Assembly: GCF_914271435.1 (NCBI RefSeq)
Contig: NZ_CAJZAI010000004.1
Span: 434,001-498,000 of the forward strand
Direction of reading: 5' to 3'
DNA from: Cupriavidus laharis
GTDB taxonomy: Bacteria; Pseudomonadota; Gammaproteobacteria; Burkholderiales; Burkholderiaceae
DNA length: 64,000 nt
The notes beneath the pieces were generated by a model. The model ran no database searches and was not told the origin of the DNA. It worked only from the letters and a program-made list of their open reading frames with translations. The translations under genes were made by a program, and so were the position numbers. Of this stretch, positions 38,119 through 46,922 are shown piece by piece (positions within the stretch are counted from its first letter, which is position 1; the number at the start of each line of letters is the position of its first letter).

Positions 38119-38955
38119 TTAGCTGTTGCGCACCCACGTCTTCCAGGCGATCCACAGCTTGCGCAACGGCGTGAGCGCAATACGCTGGCTCAGCACCTGG
38201 AAGTCGCTGCGCTCGATTTCGTCGAGCAGGGCATGGTAGATGGCTCCCATCAGCAGGCCGGCGCGCTGGGCGCGGCGGTCCTGGCGCGGCAGCAGTTCCA
38301 GCGCTTCGCGGTACAGCGTGCGGGCGCGTCCGGCGTGATACTGCATCAGCGCGACAAAGCGCTCGGAGTGCTTGCCCTGCAGGATATCCGAAGCCGGCAC
38401 CTGGAAGCGCTGCAGCGTGTCCACCGGCAGGTAGATGCGGCCGCGGCGGGCGTCCTCGCCCACGTCACGCAGGATGTTGACCAGTTGCAGTGACAGGCCG
38501 AGCTTCTCGGCAAATACCAGCGTGCGGGGGTCGGAGTAACCGAACAGCCGTGCACTGAGCGTTCCCACCACGCCGGCCACGCAGTGGCAATAGCGGTTCA
38601 GGCCGGCTTCGTCGAGATAGCGGCTCTGGGTCAGGTCCATTTCCATGCCGTCCAGAACCTCGGACATTTCGGCATGCGGCAGGCCGGCGGCCTTGACGTG
38701 CGGGCGCAGGGCCTGCGTGACGGGATGGGTCGGTTCGCCTTCGAACAGCCGGCGCAGCTCGCCGCGCCACCAGTCCAGCTGCTGGTGGGCCAGGCCGGGG
38801 TCATGGGTATCATCGACCACATCGTCGACCTCACGGCACCAGGCGTAGAGTGCCGTGATGGCGCGCCGGCGCTCCGGCGGCAGGAACAGGAAGCTGTAAT
38901 AGAAGCTGGAGCCGCTCTGGGCGACTTTCTCTTGGCAATACTGATCGGGCGTCAC
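38119..38955 (-). CDS. hpnD: Presqualene diphosphate synthase HpnD
   Basis: A 278-residue trans-isoprenyl diphosphate synthase of the squalene/phytoene synthase family. Two Asp-rich motifs bind the Mg-diphosphates: REVDDVVDDTHD near residue 42 and RDVGEDARRGRIYLP near residue 163. Family pieces YYSFLFLPPERRRAITALYAWCR and YCHCVAGVVG are clear. HpnD is favoured over HpnC or CrtB because it carries these motifs with the RGRIYLP extension and because hopanoid synthesis genes are common in this group; no other hpn gene lies in the window to confirm. Confidence 0.85.
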   Translation of the reverse strand: MTPDQYCQEKVAQSGSSFYYSFLFLPPERRRAITALYAWCREVDDVVDDTHDPGLAHQQLDWWRGELRRLFEGEPTHPVTQALRPHVKAAGLPHAEMSEVLDGMEMDLTQSRYLDEAGLNRYCHCVAGVVGTLSARLFGYSDPRTLVFAEKLGLSLQLVNILRDVGEDARRGRIYLPVDTLQRFQVPASDILQGKHSERFVALMQYHAGRARTLYREALELLPRQDRRAQRAGLLMGAIYHALLDEIERSDFQVLSQRIALTPLRKLWIAWKTWVRNS

Positions 38956-39158
38956 GCCGGTCTCGGTCTGGTGAGAGGTGTGGGGAAATGCGGGCGGCGT
39001 CAGGGCCTGGCGGCGGGCCGGATTGTAGCATTGCCCTGCTGCGGGCCCGGGTGTTCACCCGGCTGCACCCCGGGCGGAGCCGCCTGGCATATTTGGCGCG
39101 GTTCATCCGTCTAGAGGGAAGGTTCGGTGGTCATTCCGGCCGTTTCGTCGCCCGGCGT

Positions 39159-39187
39159 TTGACGCACCTGAGGGGGGTCGCTATATT
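39159..39187 (+). promoter_or_regulatory. Promoter of the RND efflux operon
   Basis: TTGACG (39159-39164), a 17-base spacer and TATATT (39182-39187) form a strong sigma-70-type promoter about 119 bp before the adaptor gene. The rest of the 38956-39305 gap is GC-rich and I see no gene in it. Confidence 0.7.
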
Positions 39188-39305
39188 GCTGACCGGCCAG
39201 TTATTAATTGCCCGCGCATATCCGTTGTCCTGCTGATTGTGCTTCACAGGGCGTCTGAGCCGGCCGCGCCAGCCTCTCCCACGTTGTTCGATTCGCTGCT
39301 TATCC

Positions 39306-40493
39306 ATGCCAGTGCATTGCCAAGTGCCGGAAGTCGCGGCCGTTGATCCCAAGACTGCTTCCTGTTTCCTGCCACGGCTTGCCCGCGTGGGTGCCGCCGT
39401 GCTGGCAGGCGCGGCCCTGGCGCTGGCCGGTTGCGGCAAGAAGAGCGAGCCCATGCCCGAAGTGCGGCCGGTCAGGTTGCTGCAGCTGAGCCAGCACGCC
39501 GGCAAGACGACGTTCGAGTTCTCGGGCGACGTGCGCCCCCGGGTCGAGTCGCGCCTGGGCTTCCGCGTGGGCGGCAAGATTGCCGCGCGCCTGGTAGACG
39601 TGGGCGCCGTGGTGCGCAAGGGCCAGCCGCTGGCGCGCCTGGATGCGACCGACTTGTCGCTGGCCGAAGCCGGCTCGCGCGCGCAGTACGAGGCCGCACG
39701 CACGGACCGAGACCTGGCTGCCTCCGATCTCAAGCGCTACAACGACCTCTTCGCCAAGGGCTTTATCAGCGCGGCCGAGCAGCATCGCCGCCAAGCTACC
39801 TTCGACGCCGCCGAGTCGCGCCTCAGGCAGGCCGAGGCCGCCCTGCGCAGCCAGGCCAACCAGACCGCCTATGCCGTCCTGCTTGCCGATGCCGACGGCG
39901 TGGTGACCGCAGTGGATGCCGAGGTCGGGCAGGTGGTGACCCCTGGCCAGCCGGTGATCCGGGTGGCGCAGACCGCGGAGAAGGAGGTGGCCATCGGCCT
40001 GCCGGAAGACCAGGTCGACCTGCTGCGCGGCATTGCGGATGTGACGGTGCGCACCTGGGCCGAGCCGGGACGCGCCGTGCCGGCGCGCGTGCGCGAGATT
40101 GCCGCCGCGGCAGACCCGGTCACGCGAACCTACGCGACGCGCGTCTCCGTGCCGAACCCGCCGGCCGACATCAGGCTTGGCATGACCGCCGTCGTGACTT
40201 TTGTGCGCACCGGCGCCGCGCCCGCGGTGCGCGTGCCGCTGACCGCGCTGCTGCAGGAGCAGGGCCGCAACCAGGTCTGGGTCTATGACCCGGCTGCCGG
40301 CACGGTCAAACCGGTACAGGTCACGCTGGGCGAGCCCGTCGGCAACGAGATCGAGGTGCGCCAGGGCCTTGCGCCCGGGCAGACCATTGTTACGGCGGGC
40401 GTGCATCTGCTCAAGCCGGGGCAGAAGGTCAGGCCGATGCAGACAGTCGGCCCGGCCTCGGCGCCCGCTGCCGCTATCCCGAAACAGGGCTGA
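39306..40493 (+). CDS. RND efflux periplasmic adaptor lipoprotein
   Basis: A 395-residue membrane fusion protein of an RND pump. A lipoprotein signal (VGAAVLAGAALALAGC, lipobox LAGC) is followed by the usual barrel-sandwich (RPRVESRLGFRVGGKIAARLVDVGAVVRKGQPLARLDATD), an alpha-hairpin of about 80 residues, the second half of the lipoyl domain, beta-barrel (AEPGRAVPARVREIAAAADPVTRTYATRV) and membrane-proximal domain. It links the inner-membrane pump to an outer-membrane channel. No outer-membrane factor gene lies nearby, so it likely uses one encoded elsewhere. The pump gene starts 8 bp later. Confidence 0.92.
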   Translation: MPVHCQVPEVAAVDPKTASCFLPRLARVGAAVLAGAALALAGCGKKSEPMPEVRPVRLLQLSQHAGKTTFEFSGDVRPRVESRLGFRVGGKIAARLVDVGAVVRKGQPLARLDATDLSLAEAGSRAQYEAARTDRDLAASDLKRYNDLFAKGFISAAEQHRRQATFDAAESRLRQAEAALRSQANQTAYAVLLADADGVVTAVDAEVGQVVTPGQPVIRVAQTAEKEVAIGLPEDQVDLLRGIADVTVRTWAEPGRAVPARVREIAAAADPVTRTYATRVSVPNPPADIRLGMTAVVTFVRTGAAPAVRVPLTALLQEQGRNQVWVYDPAAGTVKPVQVTLGEPVGNEIEVRQGLAPGQTIVTAGVHLLKPGQKVRPMQTVGPASAPAAAIPKQG

Positions 40494-40501
40494 GGCGCGG
40501 C

Positions 40502-43500
40502 ATGGATCATTCCCGCTTCAACCTGTCGCGCTGGGCGCTGGAGCACCAGCCGCTGACCCGCTACCTGCTGGTGTTGTTGTTGCTGGCCGGGCTGCTGGCG
40601 TTTTTCCGGCTGGGCCAGGATGAGGACCCGCCGTTCACCTTCCGCGTAATGGTGGTGCAGGCCTTCTGGCCCGGCGCCACCGCCGAGCAGATCGCGGTGC
40701 AGGTCACGGACAAGATCGAGCGGCAACTGCAGGAAGTGCCATACGCCGACAAGATCCGCAGCTTTTCCAAGCCCGGCGAGACCACGGTCATCTTCCAGCT
40801 CAAGGACACGTCTCCGGCGAAGGAGACCGCGCAGATCTGGTACACCGTGCGCAAGAAGATCGGCGATATTGCGCAGACACTGCCGGCAGGCGTGCGCGGC
40901 CCGTATTTCAACGACGAGTTCGGCGACGTGTACGGCAGCATCTACGCGTTGTCGGCCGATGGCTTCAACTACAAGGAACTGCGGGAGTATGCCGACCTGG
41001 TGCGCCAGGAGCTGCTGCGCGTGCCGGCGGTCGCCAAGGTGTCGCTGCTGGGCCTGCAGGACGAGAAGATCTACATCGAGTTCAACCAGGCGCGCTTTGC
41101 CCAGCTCGGGCTGGACATCAATGCCATTGCCGACCAGATCACGCAGCAGAACAACCTGAACGGCAGCGGCGTGCTGGTCACGCCGACCGACAACCTGCAA
41201 GTGCGCGTGACCGGCCAGTTCGCCAGTGTGTCGGACCTGGAAAACCTGGTGCTGCGCGGTCCCAACGGTATCGGTATTGCGAATATCCGCCTGGGCGACA
41301 TCGCGCACGTCTACCGCGGCTATGTCGATCCGCCGCAGAGCACCATGCGCTACAACGGCAAGAACGTGATCGGGCTCGGCATCTCGATGGCGAAGGGCGG
41401 GGACATCATCGAGCTCGGCAAGAACCTGCGCGCTGCGTCCGAACGCCTGCGCGGCCAGTTGCCGGTCGGCATCGAAATGGACCAGGTGCAGGACCAGCCG
41501 CAGGCCGTCAAGCGCTCGGTCGGCGAGTTCGTGCACGTGCTGATCGAGGCCGTGGTGATCGTGCTCGGGGTCAGCTTCGTCTCGCTGGGCCTGCATACGC
41601 GGCCGCTGCGCCTGGATGCCCGCCCCGGCCTGGTGGTGGCGCTGACCATCCCGCTGGTGCTGGCCGTGACTTTCCTGTTCATGAATATCTTCGGCATTGG
41701 CCTGCACAAGATATCGCTGGGCGCGCTGATCGTGGCGCTCGGGCTGCTGGTCGATGACGCCATCATTGCCGTGGAGATGATGGTGCGCAAGCTGGAGGAG
41801 GGGCTTTCCAAGATGGAGGCCGCCACCTATGCCTACACCTCCACGGCGATGCCGATGCTGACCGGCACGCTGATCACGGCAGCGGGCTTCCTGCCGGTGG
41901 GCCTCGCGAAATCCACGGTCGGCGAATACACCTTTGCGATCTTCGCCGTGACCGCGCTGGCGCTTGTGTTGTCATGGCTGGCGGCGGTCTATTTCACGCC
42001 CTACCTCGGCTATCTGCTGCTGAAGTCGCGTCCGGGAGGTGGCGAGCACCATGAGGTGTTCGATACGCCGTTCTATGCAAGCTTCCGGCGCCTGGTCGAC
42101 TGGTGCGTGACCTGGCGCAAGACCGTCATCGTGGTCACGCTGGTTGCGTTCGGGCTGGGCATCTATGCGTTCAAGTTCGTCGAGAAGCAGTTCTTCCCGG
42201 ACTCGAGCCGGCCCGAACTGATGGTCGAGATGTGGATGCCCGAGGGCACCAGCTTCGCCCAGATGGAGGCCGCGGCCAAACGCTTCGAGACCGTCATGCG
42301 CCGGGACCGTGACGTGCAGAGCCTGACCACCTTCGTTGGCACCGGCGCGCCGCGCTTCTACCTGCCGCTGGACCAGATCTTCCCGCAAAGCAACGTGGCG
42401 CAGGTGATCGTGATGCCGGTCAGCACCGAGGTGCGCGACGCGTTGCGCCAGCGCGTGATCGCGGTGCTGAACAGCCAGTTCCCGCAATTGCGCGGGCGCG
42501 TCAAGCTGCTGCCCAACGGGCCGCCCGTAGCGTACCCGGTGCAGTTCCGTGTGATCGGTCCCGACGCCGCGGGCGTGCGCCAGCTGGCCGACCGGGTCAA
42601 GGCCCTGATGCGGGCGAACCCGAACACGGTCGGCGTGAACGACAACTGGAACGAGAGCGTCAAGATGCTGCGCCTGGAGATCGACCAGGACAAGGCACGC
42701 GCGCTGGGCGTGACCACCAGCTCCATCGCGCGCGTCACGCAGACGGTGCTGACCGGTATTCCGGTCGGCCAGTACCGCGACGGCGACAAGCTGATCGACA
42801 TCATGATGCGCACGCCGCGCAACGAGCGCGACGCCATGTCCGACCTCGGCAATATCCAGGTGCCGACCAATACCGGCCGCGTCGTGCCGCTCACGCAGGT
42901 GGCGCGTCTGTCGCTGCGATCCGAGCCGGGCGTGATCTGGCGCGAGAACCGCGATTTCGGCGTGACCGTGCAGGCCGATGTGGTGGACGGCATCCAGGGA
43001 CCGACCGTGACCGCGCAGATCGATCCTCTGCTCAACAATCTGCGCGAGCAGCTGCCGCCGGGCTACCGCATCACGGTGGCCGGGGCCGAGGAAGAGAGCG
43101 GCAAGGCGGGGGCGTCGATTGCCGCGCAGCTGCCGTTGTGCATCTTCCTGATCTTCACGCTGCTCATGCTTCAGTTGCACAGCTTTTCGCGCGCGCTGAT
43201 GGTGTTCCTGACCGGTCCTCTGGGCCTGATCGGCGCTGCGGCCACGCTGCTGTTGCTGCGTGCGCCGATGGGCTTCGTGGCCCAGTTGGGCATCACCGCG
43301 CTCCTCGGCATGATCATCCGCAACTCGGTGATCCTGGTGGACCAGATCGAACAGGACATCAAGGCCGGCGTGCCGGCGTGGAACGCTATCGTCGAAGCGG
43401 CGGTGCGCCGCTTCCGCCCGATCATCCTGACCGCGGCGGCTGCCGTGCTGGCGATGATCCCGCTGTCACGTTCGCTGTTCTGGGGACCGATGGCGGTGGC

Positions 43501-43618
43501 CATCATGGGCGGGCTGATCATCGCCACGGTGCTGACGCTGCTGTTCCTGCCGGCGTTGTATGCGGCATGGTTCCGGGTCGGGCGGCCAGAGGCGGGCGTG
43601 GGGCCGGTAACTGCCTGA
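40502..43618 (+). CDS. RND efflux transporter permease, HAE1 type
   Basis: A 1038-residue inner-membrane proton/drug antiporter subunit. The typical two-fold layout is visible: TM1, first periplasmic loop (about residues 35-340), TM2-6, TM7, second loop (about 560-860), TM8-12. The proton-relay pair is in GLLVDDAIIAVEMM (TM4). Other family marks are QDEDPPFTFR and GATAEQIAVQVTDKIER near the N-terminus and LGITALLGMIIRNSVILVDQIEQD in the second half. It belongs to the group annotated as multidrug or acriflavin resistance; substrates cannot be told from sequence. Confidence 0.93.
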   Translation: MDHSRFNLSRWALEHQPLTRYLLVLLLLAGLLAFFRLGQDEDPPFTFRVMVVQAFWPGATAEQIAVQVTDKIERQLQEVPYADKIRSFSKPGETTVIFQLKDTSPAKETAQIWYTVRKKIGDIAQTLPAGVRGPYFNDEFGDVYGSIYALSADGFNYKELREYADLVRQELLRVPAVAKVSLLGLQDEKIYIEFNQARFAQLGLDINAIADQITQQNNLNGSGVLVTPTDNLQVRVTGQFASVSDLENLVLRGPNGIGIANIRLGDIAHVYRGYVDPPQSTMRYNGKNVIGLGISMAKGGDIIELGKNLRAASERLRGQLPVGIEMDQVQDQPQAVKRSVGEFVHVLIEAVVIVLGVSFVSLGLHTRPLRLDARPGLVVALTIPLVLAVTFLFMNIFGIGLHKISLGALIVALGLLVDDAIIAVEMMVRKLEEGLSKMEAATYAYTSTAMPMLTGTLITAAGFLPVGLAKSTVGEYTFAIFAVTALALVLSWLAAVYFTPYLGYLLLKSRPGGGEHHEVFDTPFYASFRRLVDWCVTWRKTVIVVTLVAFGLGIYAFKFVEKQFFPDSSRPELMVEMWMPEGTSFAQMEAAAKRFETVMRRDRDVQSLTTFVGTGAPRFYLPLDQIFPQSNVAQVIVMPVSTEVRDALRQRVIAVLNSQFPQLRGRVKLLPNGPPVAYPVQFRVIGPDAAGVRQLADRVKALMRANPNTVGVNDNWNESVKMLRLEIDQDKARALGVTTSSIARVTQTVLTGIPVGQYRDGDKLIDIMMRTPRNERDAMSDLGNIQVPTNTGRVVPLTQVARLSLRSEPGVIWRENRDFGVTVQADVVDGIQGPTVTAQIDPLLNNLREQLPPGYRITVAGAEEESGKAGASIAAQLPLCIFLIFTLLMLQLHSFSRALMVFLTGPLGLIGAAATLLLLRAPMGFVAQLGITALLGMIIRNSVILVDQIEQDIKAGVPAWNAIVEAAVRRFRPIILTAAAAVLAMIPLSRSLFWGPMAVAIMGGLIIATVLTLLFLPALYAAWFRVGRPEAGVGPVTA

Positions 43619-43629
43619 GCGTGCCAGGC

Positions 43630-43662
43630 AAAACCAGCCCGTCGCCAATGCGACGGGCTGGC
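43630..43662 (-). terminator. Terminator between RND permease gene and Cys-rich gene
   Basis: A perfect 12-pair stem (43634-43645 with 43650-43661) with loop CAAT lies between convergent genes. On the minus strand it is followed by TTTT, so it serves the Cys-rich gene best; it may also stop the efflux operon. Confidence 0.75.
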
Positions 43663-43693
43663 GCACAAGCAGGCATTGCTGCGGGTGTCAGGA

Positions 43694-44083
43694 CTAGTTG
43701 CAAAGCGTGCCGGGAACCGGCTTGCCGGAATTCGTCAGGCCCTGGCAGGCATCGCCGACCACCAGCGTCGTGTCGCCGGCACTGGCCGGGGACAGCTTGA
43801 GCTTGCCGGCCACCGTACAGCACCCGCGAGGCACCGGAGCTGGTGGCGGCGCAGGGGCTACGGCAGGGGCGGGCGTCGCCGGGGGCGTTGTCCTGGTGGT
43901 GGCAGGGGCGGGCTTGGGCGCGGCGGAATCGACCTGCTCATCCGCATCGGGGTAGACGCACTGGCCCTGCTGGCAAATCCGTTCCCCTTTGCATTGCATG
44001 TCGTACTGACAACCGGCAGCCTTGACCGTCGATGACCATGCAAGCGCCACCGAAGCTGCCAACAGCAAGGCAGGTAATTTCAT
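43694..44083 (-). CDS. Cys-rich exported protein with Pro/Ala linker, hypothetical
   Basis: A 129-residue protein with a clear signal peptide (MKLPALLLAASVALAWSSTVKA). The mature N-terminus holds four Cys in C-x5-C-x6-C-x4-C spacing (GCQYDMQC then CKGERICQQGQC), like small disulfide modules of secreted proteins. Then comes a Pro/Ala/Thr-rich linker of about 40 residues, and a C-terminal part with four more Cys (GCC, DACQG, LC). I do not recognise a named family. The ATG has GGGAGGGG upstream. It is likely periplasmic or surface located. Confidence 0.7.
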   Translation of the reverse strand: MKLPALLLAASVALAWSSTVKAAGCQYDMQCKGERICQQGQCVYPDADEQVDSAAPKPAPATTRTTPPATPAPAVAPAPPPAPVPRGCCTVAGKLKLSPASAGDTTLVVGDACQGLTNSGKPVPGTLCN

Positions 44084-44266
44084 ATCCCCTCCCGTGCGGG
44101 GCTGAGGCATTGCGGGAGCGCCCCACACAGTGCGACGTTGTGCGAGCATGCGGTGCGCGTCCGACAACTTCAGCATAGATGGCGGACTACCATCGCGAAA
44201 GGCGAGGCACATGAGGGCTTGCACTATGTCGCGGGGGCGGGGCTGGATTCCCCCCGAGGCTTGCGC

Positions 44267-44350
44267 TACAATCCGCTGCTTCGTTGCACAGCCGGCGCGC
44301 AAGCACGGCAGCGGGCGACGCGGGAAGGCGGGCAGTTCCAGCCGCCTTTT
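44267..44350 (+). ncRNA. Possible short transcript or tRNA leader ending in a terminator
   Basis: A TACAAT -10 box (44267-44272) without a good -35 is followed 53 bases later by a seven-pair hairpin (44325-44331 with 44342-44348) and TTTTTT. This could be an unannotated small RNA of about 70 nt, or an attenuator in the leader of tRNA-Leu. The remaining 44084-44412 gap holds no gene I can support. Confidence 0.25.
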
Positions 44351-44412
44351 TTGCTTTCGCGCGCTATGGTGCCAACGAGCATCGCGGCCACCGTCCGGCG
44401 GCCGCAAGGACC

Positions 44413-44499
44413 GCGAGGGTGGCGAAATTGGTAGACGCACCAGGTTTAGGTCCTGACGCCAGCAATGGTGTAGGGGTTCGAGTCCCCTCCCTCGCACCA
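44413..44499 (+). tRNA. tRNA-Leu (anticodon UAG)
   Basis: An 87-base type II tRNA with encoded CCA. Acceptor stem GCGAGGG pairs with CCCTCGC, a variable arm is present, and the anticodon loop TTTAGGT gives UAG, reading CUN leucine codons. The T arm has GGTTCGAGTCC. The 44500-44817 stretch downstream holds no gene I can support. Confidence 0.95.
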
Positions 44500-44817
44500 T
44501 CATCTCTGCCCAGGCTCCTTTGTGGCCGACGGGCGACATCCCCAGTTCCGGCGCGCAGGCCTTCCGAGCAGCCTTTCGCAGCAAGCCATATTTGACAAAG
44601 AGCGCCTTGCTGGCACTCCCGGCGTCGCTGGCGCTAACGTTTCCGTATCTTCCCTACGCTAAGCTCGGCACCCCTACATCAAAGCGTGGATCCGGCGATG
44701 GCATGGTGCTTGAAACAAGCGGAGCGACATACGCCCAAGCGGGCGAAACCGTCGGCCCTTGAGGTCGAACGAGGCGCGTCAATTTCTGCTGCCGAAGCGG
44801 AATTCTCCCGAAGTTTT

Positions 44818-44862
44818 TGTATAGGCAAAAAATTCTTGTGCACAAGATTTGTTGCCTATACA
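44818..44862. promoter_or_regulatory. Nested-dyad operator of brnTA
   Basis: Outer arms TGTATAGGCAA (44818-44828) and TTGCCTATACA (44852-44862) are a perfect 11-bp inverted repeat. Inside lies the palindrome TCTTGTGCACAAGA (44834-44847). The -10-like TACACT (44859-44864) falls 17 bases after TTGTGC (44836-44841), so a bound repressor would cover the promoter. BrnA is known to bind and repress its own promoter; its binding to this dyad is inferred. Confidence 0.65.
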
Positions 44863-44870
44863 CTAAATAA

Positions 44871-45155
44871 GTGCTGATCGAATTTGACCCAGACAAGGAC
44901 CGGGCCAATCTGGTAAAGCATGGCGTGTCTCTGGCCACGGCTGGAGACTTCGAAATGGACACTGCCATCATGCGCAGGGATGCCCGGTACGAATACGGCG
45001 AAGCGCGCATCGTTGCTATCGGACTGATCGGCGATCGTGTCCACGTGTTGGTCTTTACGATGCGTGGCGAGACAGTACGGGTTATCAGCCTGCGCAAGGC
45101 CAATCGCCGAGAGGTGTTCAAGTATGTCGTCGAAACGCAAGATCCATATTCCTGA
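44871..45155 (+). CDS. brnT: BrnT family toxin
   Basis: A 94-residue RelE-like ribonuclease toxin of type II toxin-antitoxin systems. It has the expected N-terminus FDPDKDRANLVKHGVSLATA (family pattern FDPxKxxxNxxKHGVSF), then the beta-sheet GDRVHVLVFTMRGETVRVISLRKANRREVFKYV with the catalytic Arg and Lys/Arg-rich end. It starts with GTG and has no visible ribosome-binding site. It overlaps brnA by 32 bases, so the two are translated together. It is the only clear toxin gene in the window. Confidence 0.9.
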   Translation: MLIEFDPDKDRANLVKHGVSLATAGDFEMDTAIMRRDARYEYGEARIVAIGLIGDRVHVLVFTMRGETVRVISLRKANRREVFKYVVETQDPYS

Positions 45156-45474
45156 CAGCGCAGAGGACCAGGCGCTGACGCTTGCCGCCGAGTCTGACGC
45201 GGACAACCCTCCGCTTACGGAAAAGGAACTCGCGGAAATGCAGCCGGCGCGCGAAGTGCTGCCGAAGCTGGCTGGCGAGGCAGTAGCCCGATCACTGCTC
45301 AAGCCTCGGGGCAGGCCGGCCTTGCCAGCAGACCAGCGCAAGGTCACCCTCAATATGCGGGCCGACCGCGATGTCATCGAGGCGTTCAAGGCAACTGGTG
45401 AGGGCTGGCAGACTCGCATCAACGACGTGCTGCGAGCCTATCTGAAGGCCCATCGCATGTTGCCGCGGGAGTGA
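45124..45474 (+). CDS. brnA: BrnA family antitoxin
   Basis: A 116-residue partner of BrnT. The N-terminal part is acidic (IPDSAEDQALTLAAESDADNPPLTEKELAEMQPA), fit to wrap the toxin, and the C-terminal part carries the BrnA ribbon-helix-helix-like DNA-binding pattern KVTLNMRADRDVIEAFKATGEGWQTRINDVLRAYL. It neutralises BrnT and represses the operon. It starts inside brnT in another frame. Being larger than many BrnA proteins, it may have an extended linker (KPRGRPALPADQR). Confidence 0.9.
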   Translation: MSSKRKIHIPDSAEDQALTLAAESDADNPPLTEKELAEMQPAREVLPKLAGEAVARSLLKPRGRPALPADQRKVTLNMRADRDVIEAFKATGEGWQTRINDVLRAYLKAHRMLPRE

Positions 45475-45566
45475 GGCGCGACGAACACTGGCCGGGTGGT
45501 TGGCAGCCTGTTCGGCCCGGTGGTTGCCGGTAATATGCCGGTATTTCCTGAATCGCACGCTGACGC

Positions 45567-45950
45567 ATGCCTTCCAAGCCCGCATTTCCATGGACGCCGC
45601 GACGCTGGCGCCTGCTGTTCTGGCCTTGCCTGATCGCAGTGCTGGTACTGGCCCTCATGCCGCCCACGCAACCGATACCCACGACGGGCTGGGACAAGGC
45701 CAACCACGTACTGGCTTTTCTGATGCTCGGCTGCCTCGGCCAGCATGCTTATGCGGGCAAACGTACGGCGGTGCTGCTGGCCCTTGTGGGGTATGGCGTG
45801 CTGATCGAGGTTCTGCAGGGCATGACGTCGTACCGGGACGCGGACGCCGCCGACGTGCTGGCGGACTCGATTGGACTGCTGGTGTCCGTGGGGCTCGACT
45901 GGGTGCTGGCGTGGGCTGGCCGGCAGCGTGCCGGCGCATCGCGCGGTTAG
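45567..45950 (+). CDS. VanZ-like family membrane protein
   Basis: A 127-residue inner-membrane protein with four hydrophobic segments and the VanZ-like marks PTTGWDKANHVLAFLMLGCL, VLLALVGYGVLIEVLQGMTSYRDADAADVLADSIG. The conserved DK..H and D..D..AD..G residues are present. VanZ-like proteins are common in bacteria with no antibiotic role; the function is unknown. The stop overlaps the end of rlmJ (convergent). Confidence 0.85.
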   Translation: MPSKPAFPWTPRRWRLLFWPCLIAVLVLALMPPTQPIPTTGWDKANHVLAFLMLGCLGQHAYAGKRTAVLLALVGYGVLIEVLQGMTSYRDADAADVLADSIGLLVSVGLDWVLAWAGRQRAGASRG

Positions 45951-46804
45951 TTTTCCTCAGCTTCGAGCACGAAGCCGGCGCCGTCGTCCTGCGCCAGCAG
46001 TTCCTTGAGCACCGGCATGGCCTCCTGCAGCGATTCCTTGAGCCGCCACGGCGGGTTGACGATGAACATGCCGCTGCCGTGCAGCCCCAGGCCGCCGGCA
46101 ACCGGATGCTTGACCGTCAGGCTGACATGCAGCCAGCTTTTCAGCGGCAGGTTCTTCAACTGCACGGGCAGCTGTATCGATTCGCGACGCTGGACTTGCG
46201 GATACCAGACTGCGTAGATGCCGGTGGCAAAGCGCTGCAGGCCGTCCTGGACCGTCTGCACGGTGCGTGCGTAGTCCTGCTTGTCTTCATAGGACGGGTC
46301 GATCAGCACCAGCGCGCGGCGCGGGGGCGGCGGCAGGATGGCCTTGATGCCGCCGAAGCCGTCGCCGTCATAGAGCATGACCTTTCGGCCGGCGCCGCGA
46401 AAGTTGTCGCGCAGCACCTGGATTTCGGTGCTGTGCAGTTCAAACAGGCGCAGGCGGTCCTGGTCGCGCAGCATCTGCCAGGCCAGCCACGGCGAGCCTG
46501 GATAGTGGCGAAGCTGCCCGTCCGGATTCAGCGCCCGCACCTGGTCCAGATAGTCCTCCAGCATCGGGCACAGCGGGGTGCCACTGGCGGCGGCGCGCCA
46601 TAGGGGGCCGATGCCAGTCTCGAACTCCGACTTCTTCTGCGCGTAGGCATGATCCAGCGCATAGAGGCCCGCGCCCGCGTGCGTGTCGATGTACCAGAAC
46701 GCCTTGTCTTTCTGCGTCAGGTGCTCGAGCAACTGCACCACAACGGCGTGCTTGAGGACATCGGCATGGTTGCCGGCATGGAAGGCGTGGCGATAGGACA
46801 GCAT
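45947..46804 (-). CDS. rlmJ: 23S rRNA (adenine(2030)-N6)-methyltransferase RlmJ
   Basis: RlmJ methylates A2030 of 23S rRNA with S-adenosylmethionine. The 285 residues match the family: N-terminus MLSYRHAFHAGNHADVLKHA, SAM loop YIDTHAGAGLYAL, and the catalytic motif ALVLIDPSYE (DPPY variant). C-terminal GLHGSGMFIVNPPW is also typical. It is transcribed towards the VanZ-like gene and its start is 118 bp from mnmC. Confidence 0.95.
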   Translation of the reverse strand: MLSYRHAFHAGNHADVLKHAVVVQLLEHLTQKDKAFWYIDTHAGAGLYALDHAYAQKKSEFETGIGPLWRAAASGTPLCPMLEDYLDQVRALNPDGQLRHYPGSPWLAWQMLRDQDRLRLFELHSTEIQVLRDNFRGAGRKVMLYDGDGFGGIKAILPPPPRRALVLIDPSYEDKQDYARTVQTVQDGLQRFATGIYAVWYPQVQRRESIQLPVQLKNLPLKSWLHVSLTVKHPVAGGLGLHGSGMFIVNPPWRLKESLQEAMPVLKELLAQDDGAGFVLEAEEN

Positions 46805-46922
46805 GGCGGATCAGCGCGGGGCGGCGGCCGGGAAGGCGGAGCCGGGGTTGCAGGATGGGGCGCTATGCTACCATCCGCCGCCAGTCGCCCCCTGACTCGC
46901 GTTCCTGCTTCCTGTCCTGCCT

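Noticed and set aside
44500..45474. Integration of an element at tRNA-Leu
   Set aside because: The neighbouring brnTA is accessory, but I could not find a repeat of the tRNA 3' end, an integrase or element borders. A nearby 80-codon open frame (44520-44762) shows no family features.
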